Below are positions 1-5,898 of a stretch of DNA of 7,144 nt, piece after piece; position 1 is the stretch's first letter; each line of letters starts with the position of its first letter. The stretch is from the NCBI GenBank assembly GCA_003230535.1, contig QIEW01000025.1, forward strand, positions 1 to 7,144, given 5' to 3'. The DNA is from a bacterium. Lineage in GTDB: Bacteria; SZUA-182; SZUA-191. Both the position numbers and the translations under genes were made by a program. The notes under the pieces are model-generated. The model had not been told where the DNA came from. It was given only the letters and a program-made list of their open reading frames with translations, and did no database searches.

Positions 1-68
1 ACTAAGTATGTAGTGGCCCTTTGGGGGTATATTTCCGGACGGGGGTTCGATTCCCCCCGCCTCCACCA
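1..68 (+). ncRNA. ssrA: tmRNA (transfer-messenger RNA), 3' end only
   Basis: This is the 3' end of the tRNA-like domain of tmRNA, the RNA that with SmpB rescues ribosomes stalled on broken messages. The T arm is visible as a five-pair stem GGGGG (41-45) with CCCCC (53-57) around the loop TTCGATT. It is followed by the 3' acceptor strand CGCCTCC (58-64), discriminator A65 and an encoded CCA (66-68). The upstream part (TAAGTATGTAG, then a G-rich stretch and TTCCGGAC) matches the usual 3' region of bacterial one-piece tmRNA and not that of a canonical tRNA. The 5' half, the tag reading frame and the promoter lie left of the window, so the tag peptide cannot be read. Confidence 0.92.
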
Positions 69-83
69 CCGGGTAGCACCCGG
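69..83 (+). terminator. Hairpin directly after ssrA, possible processing signal or terminator
   Basis: A perfect six-pair stem CCGGGT / ACCCGG with a three-base AGC loop starts one base after the encoded CCA. It is GC-rich and well placed to end or protect the tmRNA precursor. No proper T-run follows (only AGGCATATTATTTC), so it is not a textbook intrinsic terminator. Confidence 0.4.
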
Positions 84-128
84 AGGCATATTATTTCAGC
101 TAGTTAGCTGTCGCTGCAATATCATAAT

Positions 129-192
129 ATCGGGAACGTCATCAAAACGTCATTATTCCCGATCTTGAGGGTCGGGGGTAGTGGCGTTTTTT
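129..192 (+). terminator. Second hairpin plus T-run downstream of ssrA
   Basis: ATCGGGAA (129-136) can pair with TTCCCGAT (156-163). The 19-base loop contains the direct repeat AACGTCAT twice. A run of six T (187-192) follows, but 23 bases after the stem, too far for a classical intrinsic terminator. It may be a backup transcript end for ssrA or simply a palindromic remnant. Confidence 0.25.
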
Positions 193-250
193 GTTTGTAT
201 ACAATGAGTTGGAGGCAATCTTAGCAAACAGCGAAATTGCCCAATTTTCT

Positions 251-383
251 AAAAAAGGCTGCGGGAAACAGCGCTGTAAAAATTGGCTAAAATTGTTATC
301 TTCTTGTAATAATTACATTTTACATTTAAGGACACGGTTTATTTTCCCGCCGCCTTATGAATTTTAAGGACAATTATTTCAAC
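251..383. repeat. 133-bp intergenic repeat, copy 1
   Basis: This stretch aligns without any gap to 516-648. I count about 25 differences in 133 positions, or roughly 81% identity. The best conserved parts are GCGGGAAACA (261-270), the TGTAAT-N-ATTACA palindrome (305-317), two TTTAAGGAC words 38 bases apart (325-333 and 363-371), and the end AATTATTTCAAC. The copies are not tandem: their starts are 265 bases apart. Neither copy has terminal inverted repeats or an open frame, so a duplicated regulatory or RNA-coding segment is more likely than an insertion sequence. Confidence 0.8.
305..317. promoter_or_regulatory. Perfect 6-1-6 palindrome, operator-like (copy 1)
   Basis: TGTAAT-A-ATTACA is a perfect inverted repeat around one central base. 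The core TAATNATTA is the one shared by Fur-family boxes (Fur, PerR and Zur boxes of Bacillus are 7-1-7 palindromes with this centre, and Zur has GTAATNATTAC). Here the next outward pair (T/T) does not match. Binding by a Fur-family repressor is therefore inference. Confidence 0.35.
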
Positions 384-515
384 ATGTTATCTTGCTTGAA
401 TTTGCTGTTTGCCCAAAAACGTCATAGCCTGTCTCTGTGTTTCCCGTGTCCCTGGCAAAAAAGCCCCTAAATTGCCAATAAATTTTACCGATTACAAAAA
501 CGGTGGATTTTGAGC

Positions 516-648
516 AAAAAGGGCGGCGGGAAACAGGCATGTAAAAATTAAGCGAAATTGTTATGTTGTTGTAATGATTACATTTTGTATTTAAGGACGT
601 GGTTTGTTTTCCTGCCGGACTATTAAATTTAAGGATAATTATTTCAAC
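516..648. repeat. 133-bp intergenic repeat, copy 2
   Basis: This is the second, diverged copy of the segment at 251-383, in the same orientation and of exactly equal length. Differences cluster at its positions 22-40 and 101-110, while the palindrome (570-582) and the TTTAAGGA words (590-597, 628-635) are kept. Substitutions without indels suggest either an old duplication under length constraint or a repeat family with a defined structure. It ends about 160 bases before trpD, so copy 2 could act on trpD and copy 1 could be its duplicate. Confidence 0.8.
570..582. promoter_or_regulatory. Perfect 6-1-6 palindrome, operator-like (copy 2)
   Basis: TGTAAT-G-ATTACA has the same arms as the palindrome at 305-317; only the central base differs. 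Both arms are intact although the surrounding repeat has diverged by about a fifth, which hints at selection on the symmetric site. It lies about 225 bases before the trpD start. Confidence 0.35.
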
Positions 649-685
649 TTTAACCTTTGTCTACAGATTAACATGAAACATAGCA

Positions 686-780
686 TGTTTACGCATTTTT
701 GGTGGAGGGGCTTGCCATATTCCCGCCTGCCACTCAACCTCCGGTTGAGGGCGCAGGCTCCTCGGTTGCGTAAACACCAA
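686..780 (+). promoter_or_regulatory. Self-complementary leader region upstream of trpD
   Basis: Nested pairings can form here: an outer 10-bp stem TGTTTACGCA (686-695) with TGCGTAAACA (767-776), and an inner hairpin in which GCCTGC (725-730) pairs with GCAGGC (753-758) and CTCAACC (733-739) with GGTTGAG (743-749) around a TCC loop. An alternative pairing TTGGTG (699-704) with CACCAA (775-780) would compete with the outer stem. Two consecutive TGG (Trp) codons lie at 700-705 in a frame that opens with ATG at 673 and stops at 810, overlapping the trpD start. This resembles a tryptophan-sensing leader, but there is no ribosome binding site before 673 or 685 and no T-run terminator. The structure is seen; the regulatory role is inferred. 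Confidence 0.35.
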
Positions 781-806
781 CCTATTATGAAAGTGAGACC
801 GCTCAG

Positions 807-1841
807 GTGAAAGAGATATTAGCCAAACTTATTCAGAGAAAGGATCTGACACAACCCGAGGCGGAAGCCGGTATGAGCAAGATCATGAGCGGTGAAGCCA
901 CTTCCGCTCAAATTGCCGCCTTCATCACCGCGATGCACTTAAAAGGCGAGACCCCGGACGAAATTGCCGGCTGTGCCAGGGCTATGCGCGCTAAGGTGCT
1001 CCCTGTTCCGCACAGGGCGCGGAAACTAGTCGATACTTGCGGTACCGGCGGGGACATGAAGCATACTTTCAACATTTCTACTGTAGCTGCTTTTGTGGTG
1101 GCCGGAGCCGGAGTAGCCGTAGCCAAACATGGCAACCGGGCGGTCTCAAGCTCCTGCGGCAGCGCGGATTTACTGGAGGAGCTGGGGGTTAAGCTTAACA
1201 TATCCTCTACCCAGATGGGGCGGTGTATTGACCAGGTGGGAATAGGCTTTTTGTTCGCTCCATTACTTCATCCGGCTATGAAGTATGCCGCATCTCCCAG
1301 AAGAGAGCTGGGCTTTCGCACTATTTTTAATATATTAGGCCCGCTCACCAATCCGGCAGGAGCCCAATATCAACTCCTGGGAGTTTACGCGCCGGAGTTA
1401 ACCGAGGTGATGGCTGTTGTGCTTGGCAAGTTGGGAACCACCCGAGCTTTAGTAGTGCATGGGGAGGATGGTCTGGATGAGGTTACTACGACTACTCGCA
1501 CTAAAATTTCCGAATACCACCGAGGCGAAGTGCGTACTTACTTTATCTCACCCGGGGAACTAGGTCTAGACAAAGCTGACCCTCGTGATCTCCAAGGAGG
1601 TACCCCCCCGGAAAATGCAGAGATGGTTGGAACTATTCTGCGGGGAGATATTTTGGCAGGTCCGGCCAGGTCAGTCCAGGACATTGTAACCCTGAATGCT
1701 GCTGCGGCCTTATTAGTGGCCGGAGAAGTCAAGTCGCTTTCAGACGGGGTTAATCTTGCGCGTGAGACTATCTTTTCCGGAGCGGCGCGAGATAAACTTA
1801 AGGCGCTGGTGGAATTTACGCAATCCTTTGTAAATCCTTAA
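807..1841 (+). CDS. trpD: Anthranilate phosphoribosyltransferase TrpD
   Basis: TrpD transfers phosphoribose from PRPP to anthranilate, the second committed step of tryptophan synthesis, in the cytoplasm. The 344-residue length is normal for a stand-alone TrpD. The N-terminal helical domain is followed by the PRPP loop DTCGTGGD (76-83), FNIST (88-92), KHGNRAVSS (107-115), the anthranilate-site region RRELGFRTIFNILGPLTNP (165-183, Arg170 included), and the Mg-binding GLDE (222-225). I chose the GTG at 807 because the resulting start MKEILAKLIQRKDLTQPEA matches the family N-terminus; the next in-frame Met (residue 23) would cut off the first helices. The Shine-Dalgarno is weak. There is no GATase (TrpG) fusion. 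The gene is followed after 15 bases by the peptidase gene, so the two are probably co-transcribed. Confidence 0.95.
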   Translation: MKEILAKLIQRKDLTQPEAEAGMSKIMSGEATSAQIAAFITAMHLKGETPDEIAGCARAMRAKVLPVPHRARKLVDTCGTGGDMKHTFNISTVAAFVVAGAGVAVAKHGNRAVSSSCGSADLLEELGVKLNISSTQMGRCIDQVGIGFLFAPLLHPAMKYAASPRRELGFRTIFNILGPLTNPAGAQYQLLGVYAPELTEVMAVVLGKLGTTRALVVHGEDGLDEVTTTTRTKISEYHRGEVRTYFISPGELGLDKADPRDLQGGTPPENAEMVGTILRGDILAGPARSVQDIVTLNAAAALLVAGEVKSLSDGVNLARETIFSGAARDKLKALVEFTQSFVNP

Positions 1842-1856
1842 TAAATAGGTGAACAT

Positions 1857-3170
1857 ATGAAAAAACAGATGCCGAAATTAATTTTATTGACGGGGCTTTT
1901 CTGCCTGCTTATGGTTATCGGGACTTCCTCCGGGAGTTTTGCCGGAGAGAGAAAGATGTTGGTTGGGGTGGAAATAGATGATCCTTCGGATATACTCAAG
2001 CTTCAGCAAATGGATATGGATATCGCCACTGAGGGGGCCCTTTCTCCTATTCAGGTAGTGGTCTCTGATGCGGAGTTGGCAAAGCTGCGGGAAGAGGGCT
2101 GGCAGGTGAATATATTAATTGATGATCTGGTCAGAAATTTTGAAGAAAATATTAATATAGACGGCAACTTAGGGAATTACCACACCTACGATGAGATGCT
2201 TCAAGAAATGCAGCAAGTGGCGGCTATGTACCCTGACATCGCCCGTCTTATAGATATTGGAGATGGTTGGGAGAAAACCGAAGGTCTGGCCGACCGTGAT
2301 ATCTGGGCGATGAAGATTTCAGATACCCCCGATCTGGAGGAACCGGAGGAAGCGGATGTGCTTATTGTAGGGTGTCATCATGCACGAGAAATAGTTACCG
2401 TAGAAATACCGCTTGCTATTATTCGAACTTTAACAAAATTGTATTCCCAGAATCCCCGCGTTAAATCTCTTGTTGATAATAGAGAGATATGGGTAGTGCC
2501 GATGCTTAATCCGGATGGTCACGCCTATGTTGCCGGGGGCAATCCAATGTGGAGGAAAAACCGCAATACCAATGGTTATAGTAATCCATCATATCAGGGA
2601 GTAGACCTCAATCGAAACTATGGCTTTATGTGGGGTTATAATAATTCTGGATCCAGCCCTTACCCTTGGTCGGAAACTTACCGGGGTACGGCGCCTTTCT
2701 CTGAACCGGAGGCTCAAGCTATACGAAATCTGGCGGAAAACCATGATTTTGTTATATCTCTTTCTTATCACAGCTACGGCCGTCTGTTTCTTTTCCCGTG
2801 GGGGTATATTGACGAAGACACGGAAGACCACCCAATATTTGAAAAACTGGGCCGGATTTACAGTCGGCGAAACGGTTATATCTACGGGAATGCAAAGGAT
2901 AACATTATTTATAATACCAACGGCGATTTTGATGACTGGATGTATGGCGAGCAGACGACTAAAAATAAAGTTTTTGGCGCCACAATTGAAGTAGGAGATA
3001 CTTTTCAGCCCCCTCAAAGCGAAATTCCCGAACTTATTCGGGAAAACTTAAAGCCGGCGCTATGGATGGTACATGTAGCGGGTAAGGGACAGGATTATCT
3101 TGACAATGTAAGTTGGGCGGGAGAAAGCAGAGCTTTTAAGGGAAGGGCTAAATCAAATCCATATAAATAA
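1857..3170 (+). CDS. Secreted M14-family zinc carboxypeptidase (carboxypeptidase T-like)
   Basis: This predicted exported metallocarboxypeptidase would remove C-terminal residues from peptides. It has a Sec signal peptide: Lys-rich start, hydrophobic stretch at about 8-22, likely cleavage after SFA (27-29); the Cys at 16 does not sit in a good lipobox. A propeptide-like segment (about 30-105) precedes the peptidase domain. Zinc ligands are HxxE at H175/E178 (in GCHHAREIV) and H305 (SLSYHSYG). Substrate-binding residues are seen in NPDG (218-221), WRKNRN (232-237) and DLNRNYG (250-256). The likely specificity Tyr is Y352 before DFDDWMYG, and the catalytic Glu is E378 in ATIEVGD. The C-terminal about 25 residues are polar with no sorting signal. 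The start has AGGTG a few bases upstream. Its place between trpD and trpF is odd, as nothing in it relates to tryptophan synthesis. The exact substrate is unknown. Confidence 0.93.
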   Translation: MKKQMPKLILLTGLFCLLMVIGTSSGSFAGERKMLVGVEIDDPSDILKLQQMDMDIATEGALSPIQVVVSDAELAKLREEGWQVNILIDDLVRNFEENINIDGNLGNYHTYDEMLQEMQQVAAMYPDIARLIDIGDGWEKTEGLADRDIWAMKISDTPDLEEPEEADVLIVGCHHAREIVTVEIPLAIIRTLTKLYSQNPRVKSLVDNREIWVVPMLNPDGHAYVAGGNPMWRKNRNTNGYSNPSYQGVDLNRNYGFMWGYNNSGSSPYPWSETYRGTAPFSEPEAQAIRNLAENHDFVISLSYHSYGRLFLFPWGYIDEDTEDHPIFEKLGRIYSRRNGYIYGNAKDNIIYNTNGDFDDWMYGEQTTKNKVFGATIEVGDTFQPPQSEIPELIRENLKPALWMVHVAGKGQDYLDNVSWAGESRAFKGRAKSNPYK

Positions 3171-3239
3171 ACTATCTACGGTTTAAGGTTGAAAAATACG
3201 CCGTAAGGTTGTCTAAAGGCCGCCCTTGTAGCAATAAAT

Positions 3240-3857
3240 ATGGTACATATAAAAATATGTGGGATTACTACGGTAGAAGACGCAGAAGCTGCCGCTGAAT
3301 TGGGAGTAGAAGCGCTTGGGTTTAATTTCTGGCCCCCCAGCCCGCGTTATATAACGCCTGAGATCGCAAGAAGGATAATAGCCGCCTTACCCCCTTTTAT
3401 GACCGCCGTAGGAGTATTCGTAGACGAGCCGGCAGAATCCATCCGCCGGATAATGGGTTATTGCGCCTTAGACTTGGTGCAGTTGCATGGGCATGAGCGG
3501 CCGGATGCAGCGGAGGCTTTTTTGGGCCGGGTCATTAAAGCTTTCCGGCTGAAAGACAGACAAGAGTTAACCGGCTTAGGCGCCTGGAAGGTGCGGGCGC
3601 TGCTGATAGACGCCTATCAGCCGGGGGTTCCCGGTGGGACAGGCAGGCTTGGGGATTGGAAGTTGGCGGCGGCGGCCAAGGAATTTGGCCGGATCATCCT
3701 ATCCGGCGGGCTGACCGCTAATAATATTGTTTCAGCTATTAACCAGGTTCAACCTTACGGGGTTGATATTTGCAGCGGGGTCGAGATTGAACCCGGCAGG
3801 AAAGATCATGAAAAGCTGGCGGCTTTAGTAAAAGCAGTACATAACCTGGATGTCTGA
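3240..3857 (+). CDS. trpF: Phosphoribosylanthranilate isomerase TrpF
   Basis: TrpF is a cytoplasmic (beta/alpha)8 enzyme that converts phosphoribosylanthranilate, the TrpD product, to CdRP by an Amadori rearrangement. Its 205 residues are typical for monofunctional TrpF. Visible motifs are KICGIT (5-10) with the catalytic Cys7, GFNFWPPSPRYI (27-38), VQLHG (80-84), the general acid Asp124 in LLIDAY, the phosphate-binding loops PGGTG (131-135) and LSGGL (154-158), and GVDICSGVE (174-182). The ATG start gives the usual short N-terminus. The Shine-Dalgarno is poor: the nearest purine-rich word (AAAGG, about 3215-3219) is some 20 bases away. It is separated from the peptidase gene by 69 bases and is not fused to trpC, as it is in enterobacteria. 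Confidence 0.95.
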   Translation: MVHIKICGITTVEDAEAAAELGVEALGFNFWPPSPRYITPEIARRIIAALPPFMTAVGVFVDEPAESIRRIMGYCALDLVQLHGHERPDAAEAFLGRVIKAFRLKDRQELTGLGAWKVRALLIDAYQPGVPGGTGRLGDWKLAAAAKEFGRIILSGGLTANNIVSAINQVQPYGVDICSGVEIEPGRKDHEKLAALVKAVHNLDV

Positions 3858-3869
3858 TAAAGACCCGTC

Positions 3870-3998
3870 TATAGAGCCTCTTGCAAAAGTGCCAGGGCGG
3901 TGGCCCTGGCCTGCCCTATATGGGTAGTGTTGGGGCCACTGCCCCAACATATAGTATGGCTAACTTTTTTTAAAATGACTTTTGCAAGAAGCTCTATA
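3870..3998. mobile_element. MITE-like element, 129 bp, with 21-bp terminal inverted repeats
   Basis: The left end (3870-3890, beginning TATAGAGCCTCTTGC) and the right end (3978-3998, ending GCAAGAAGCTCTATA) are reverse complements over 21 bases with one mismatch. Inside, GCCAGGG (3891-3897) pairs with CCCTGGC (3904-3910), TGTTGGGGC (3928-3936) with GCCCCAACA (3941-3949), and CTATATG (3916-3922) with CATATAG (3948-3954, which overlaps the previous arm). There is no open frame, so a transposase would have to act from elsewhere. The TATA at both tips fits a TA-targeting (IS630/Tc1-like) element, but this is inference. The T-run at 3965-3971 after the hairpins could also end transcription from trpF. 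Confidence 0.7.
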
Positions 3999-4002
3999 TT
4001 TA

Positions 4003-4082
4003 TGTCATTCCCGTGCAAACGGAAATCCAATATTTTCAGATAGTTAGAATCGGTATGGATTCCCGCTTTCGTGGGAATGACA
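4003..4082. repeat. 80-bp palindromic repeat element with ATTCCC/GGGAAT ends
   Basis: The first 27 bases (4003-4029, starting TGTCATTCCCG) and the last 27 (4056-4082, ending GGGAATGACA) are inverted copies with five mismatches, joined by a 26-base AT-rich middle. The right arm is itself a hairpin of the form ATTCCC-N8-GGGAAT (4059-4078); the left arm is the same but degraded. This form is the one described for dRS3 repeats of Neisseria, and similar repeats are common in other bacteria. It starts four bases after the neighbouring MITE-like element. No coding capacity. Confidence 0.65.
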
Positions 4083-4233
4083 ATTTTTTACTAAACCATC
4101 ATGATAGAGTTGTGTCTATTTTTAGGATGAAGTAGATTGCCTGCCGGCAACGAAGTTACAGCGTCTACTAAAATATTGATAAAGTAATCAACCATAAGCA
4201 AGCGGCCGGCAGCTGTTATATTCTTGACCGATC
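4083..4233. other. Intergenic leader before the SDR gene
   Basis: The stretch holds one possible RNA fold: AGTAGA (4131-4136) with TCTACT (4164-4169) enclosing TTGCC (4137-4141) with GGCAA (4146-4150). A weak promoter-like pair TTGTGT (4110-4115) and TAGATT (4133-4138) has a 17-base spacing. Both signals are low quality, but some promoter is expected here because the repeat elements separate this unit from trpF. Confidence 0.25.
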
Positions 4234-4240
4234 AGGAGGA
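4234..4240 (+). promoter_or_regulatory. Strong Shine-Dalgarno that sets the SDR start
   Basis: AGGAGGA lies seven bases before ATG 4248. It makes that ATG the start and argues against the in-frame TTG at 4224, which is upstream of the site and would place it inside the coding sequence. Confidence 0.85.
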
Positions 4241-4247
4241 TAAAAAG

Positions 4248-5237
4248 ATGGATTTGGCAGAAGCCTATAGGAACAAGAAAGTCTTAATCACCGGTGGATT
4301 AGGTTTTTTAGGCAGTAACCTGGCGCATCGCCTGGTAGAACTGGGTGCGGAGGTATTGTTGGCAGATGCTATGCTGCCGGAGTTTGGCGGGAATTTGGCT
4401 AATATTGCCGATATCAAAGATAAAGTGCAGGTAAATTTTTCCGATATTCGCGATTCACACAGCCTGGTTAACCTGGTAAAAACTAAAGACTATATTTTTA
4501 GCTTAGCCGGCACCCATAATTCACAGGACTGTCTATATAATCCTCTCTATGACCTGGATATAGTTTGTCGGGGGCATCTTACTTTACTGGAAGCGTGCCG
4601 TCAGCAGGACACTGGAGCGCGGATTCTATTTGCCGCAGGCCGGCATCAGTATGGCAGGAAGCAGCAGGCGGCGGTAAACGAAGAGCATCCCTTGCGGCCG
4701 CTAAGTCCTAACGGTCTTCATAACGCTCTTGCCGAAGCATATTATCTGCTCTATAATACCATTCACGGTCTGCCGACAACTGTCTTGCGCCTGACGGATA
4801 CCTACGGCCCGCGACATCTGATGAAGCATCATAAATTGGGAGTGGTAAACTGGTTCGTCAAACTTATTTTGGAAAACCGGGAAATATACGTCTTCGGCGA
4901 CGGCTCGCAAATCCGCGATATAGTTTATGTCTCGGATGTAGTCGAGGCTATGCTGATAGCGGCCGCCTCACCTCAGGCCCAGGGACAGGTCTATAACATA
5001 GGCGGCGCGCCGATTTCTATTCTGGAATTAGTAAAGCTTCTCATTCAAATTACCGGCAAGGGGGGCTATAAACTCATGCCCTACCCTGATATATATAAGC
5101 TAATGGACGTGGGGGATTATATCGCCGACTATACCAAAATAAGAGAAGCTTTAGGCTGGGAACCCAAAATCAGTCTGGAAGAAGGCCTCAATCTTACTTT
5201 TCAGTTTTACGAGGCTCGGAAGGGATACTATTGGTAA
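4248..5237 (+). CDS. NAD-dependent epimerase/dehydratase family protein (extended SDR) with altered active site
   Basis: This is a 329-residue cytoplasmic extended short-chain dehydrogenase of the type that remodels nucleotide sugars. The N-terminal Rossmann motif GGLGFLG (16-22) is intact, an acidic residue ends beta-2 (D40), and DIRD (66-69), SLAGTH (85-90), RLTDTYGPR (181-189), FGDGSQIRDIVYVSD (216-230) and YNIGG (249-253) follow the family order. The active site is unusual. By alignment to GalE, Ser124 corresponds to Gly131 (in FAAGRHQYG), Tyr149 to Asn155 and Lys153 to Asn159 (in SPNGLHN). From memory, a related SDR subfamily reads NGINK here, so the Asn at the Tyr position may be a family trait while loss of Lys and Ser/Thr is not. 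It could be a pseudoenzyme, a binding protein, or use other residues. It is 52 bases before the methyltransferase and probably co-transcribed. Confidence 0.88.
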   Translation: MDLAEAYRNKKVLITGGLGFLGSNLAHRLVELGAEVLLADAMLPEFGGNLANIADIKDKVQVNFSDIRDSHSLVNLVKTKDYIFSLAGTHNSQDCLYNPLYDLDIVCRGHLTLLEACRQQDTGARILFAAGRHQYGRKQQAAVNEEHPLRPLSPNGLHNALAEAYYLLYNTIHGLPTTVLRLTDTYGPRHLMKHHKLGVVNWFVKLILENREIYVFGDGSQIRDIVYVSDVVEAMLIAAASPQAQGQVYNIGGAPISILELVKLLIQITGKGGYKLMPYPDIYKLMDVGDYIADYTKIREALGWEPKISLEEGLNLTFQFYEARKGYYW

Positions 5238-5289
5238 TCCGCCAATATTACCCCAGATAGAAAAGAGCATTAAAAGGCGCGTCCATAAG

Positions 5290-5898
5290 ATGTATAAAGG
5301 TGGAAACCTATACAATAAGTATGAATCAGACAATTATGTAGTTAACCTCCTGATGCAAAATTTCCTAAAAGCATTAGGGGAATTAATCAGGCCGCTGCCG
5401 ATTCTTAAGGTATTAGAGGTGGGTTGTGGAGAGGGGTATTTAACCCGATATATTAAGGACTTTAAAAAGGCGGCTATTCAAGGTCTGGATCTCTATCCGG
5501 AAGTAATCTCCCTGGCTAAGAACTTACACCGGGATATTAATTTTGGAGTGGCCTCCGTCTATCAGCTCCCCTATCCTGATAATTCTTTTGATCTTGTAAC
5601 GGCTTGTGAGGTTTTAGAGCATTTGGAACATCCTCTGGCAGGCTTGGATGAATGCTTACGGGTAAGCCGGAGTTATTGTTTGTTCAGTGTCCCCCATGAG
5701 CCTCTATGGCGGATAGGAAATGTGTTGCGGGGGAAATATTTATCCACTTTGGGGAACCCCCCGATACATATTCAAAATTGGACTAAAAAACAATTTGTTG
5801 AGCTTACCGGCGCCAAAATTAACATAATAGAGACAAAACTGCCTATTCCCTGGATTATGGTCCTGGGCAGGAAGCCTCGAGTTGGAGATAACCAATGA
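5290..5898 (+). CDS. Class I SAM-dependent methyltransferase
   Basis: This 202-residue soluble protein has a single Rossmann methyltransferase domain. SAM motif I is VLEVGCGEG (41-49), the acidic end of beta-2 is GLDLYPE (65-71), motif II-like LPYPDNSFDLV is at 93-103, and CEVLEHLEHP (106-115) is the signature of the Methyltransf_11/UbiE-like group. The C-terminal part includes NPPIHIQNWTKKQF (156-169), as in methyltransferases of O-antigen and natural-product clusters, but no feature reveals the acceptor. The ATG at 5290 has only a weak AAAGG about 12 bases upstream. The frame stays open back through 5238 without another ATG, GTG or TTG, so the start is the best available. Its stop TGA overlaps the next ATG (ATGA), showing translational coupling with the radical SAM gene. 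Confidence 0.9.
   Translation: MYKGGNLYNKYESDNYVVNLLMQNFLKALGELIRPLPILKVLEVGCGEGYLTRYIKDFKKAAIQGLDLYPEVISLAKNLHRDINFGVASVYQLPYPDNSFDLVTACEVLEHLEHPLAGLDECLRVSRSYCLFSVPHEPLWRIGNVLRGKYLSTLGNPPIHIQNWTKKQFVELTGAKINIIETKLPIPWIMVLGRKPRVGDNQ

Larger units (their letters stand above)
163..806. other. Long stretch without a convincing gene between ssrA and trpD
   Basis: No reading frame here has a credible start, ribosome binding site and protein-like composition. The region is AT-rich compared with the genes. It contains a paired 133-bp repeat, two perfect short palindromes and a self-complementary block before trpD, all listed separately. An open frame starting at TTG 604 and ending at 810 exists but looks non-coding. 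Between the repeat copies (384-515) I see no recognisable signal. Confidence 0.6.

Noticed and set aside
1-250. Integration site of a genomic island at the ssrA 3' end
   Set aside because: ssrA is a frequent attachment site, but I see no integrase gene and no second copy of the ssrA end in the window.
251-648. Repeats as a CRISPR array
   Set aside because: Only two long, diverged copies with a 132-base interval; CRISPR repeats are short and near-identical.
698-718. Sigma-54 promoter (TGG...TTGC)
   Set aside because: The GG and GC elements are one base too far apart and the -24 part matches poorly.
649-806. T-box riboswitch for trpD
   Set aside because: No T-box consensus (AGGGTGG...) and no terminator/antiterminator pair with a T-run.
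604-810. 68-codon open frame from TTG 604 to the trpD start, as a protein gene
   Set aside because: No ribosome binding site, an unlikely TTG start inside a repeat copy, and Arg/Pro-rich low-quality translation. Only its possible use as a leader from 673 is kept, as a finding.
908-1201. Minus-strand open frames inside trpD (also 1538-1732)
   Set aside because: They are antisense shadows of a well-conserved trpD with no start signals of their own.
2589-3017. Overlapping open frames of 142 (minus) and 124 (plus, 2620-2994) codons inside the peptidase gene
   Set aside because: The peptidase frame carries the zinc and catalytic motifs across the same bases, and the alternative translations resemble no family.
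3171-3239. TAAGGTTG repeated twice (3184, 3204) and a TACGG/CCGTA pair before trpF
   Set aside because: Too short and weak to tell from chance.
4701-5333. Minus-strand open frames in the SDR gene and its end, and others at 5740-5994, 6578-6814 and 6876-7082
   Set aside because: All lie opposite genes with clear motifs and lack ribosome binding sites.
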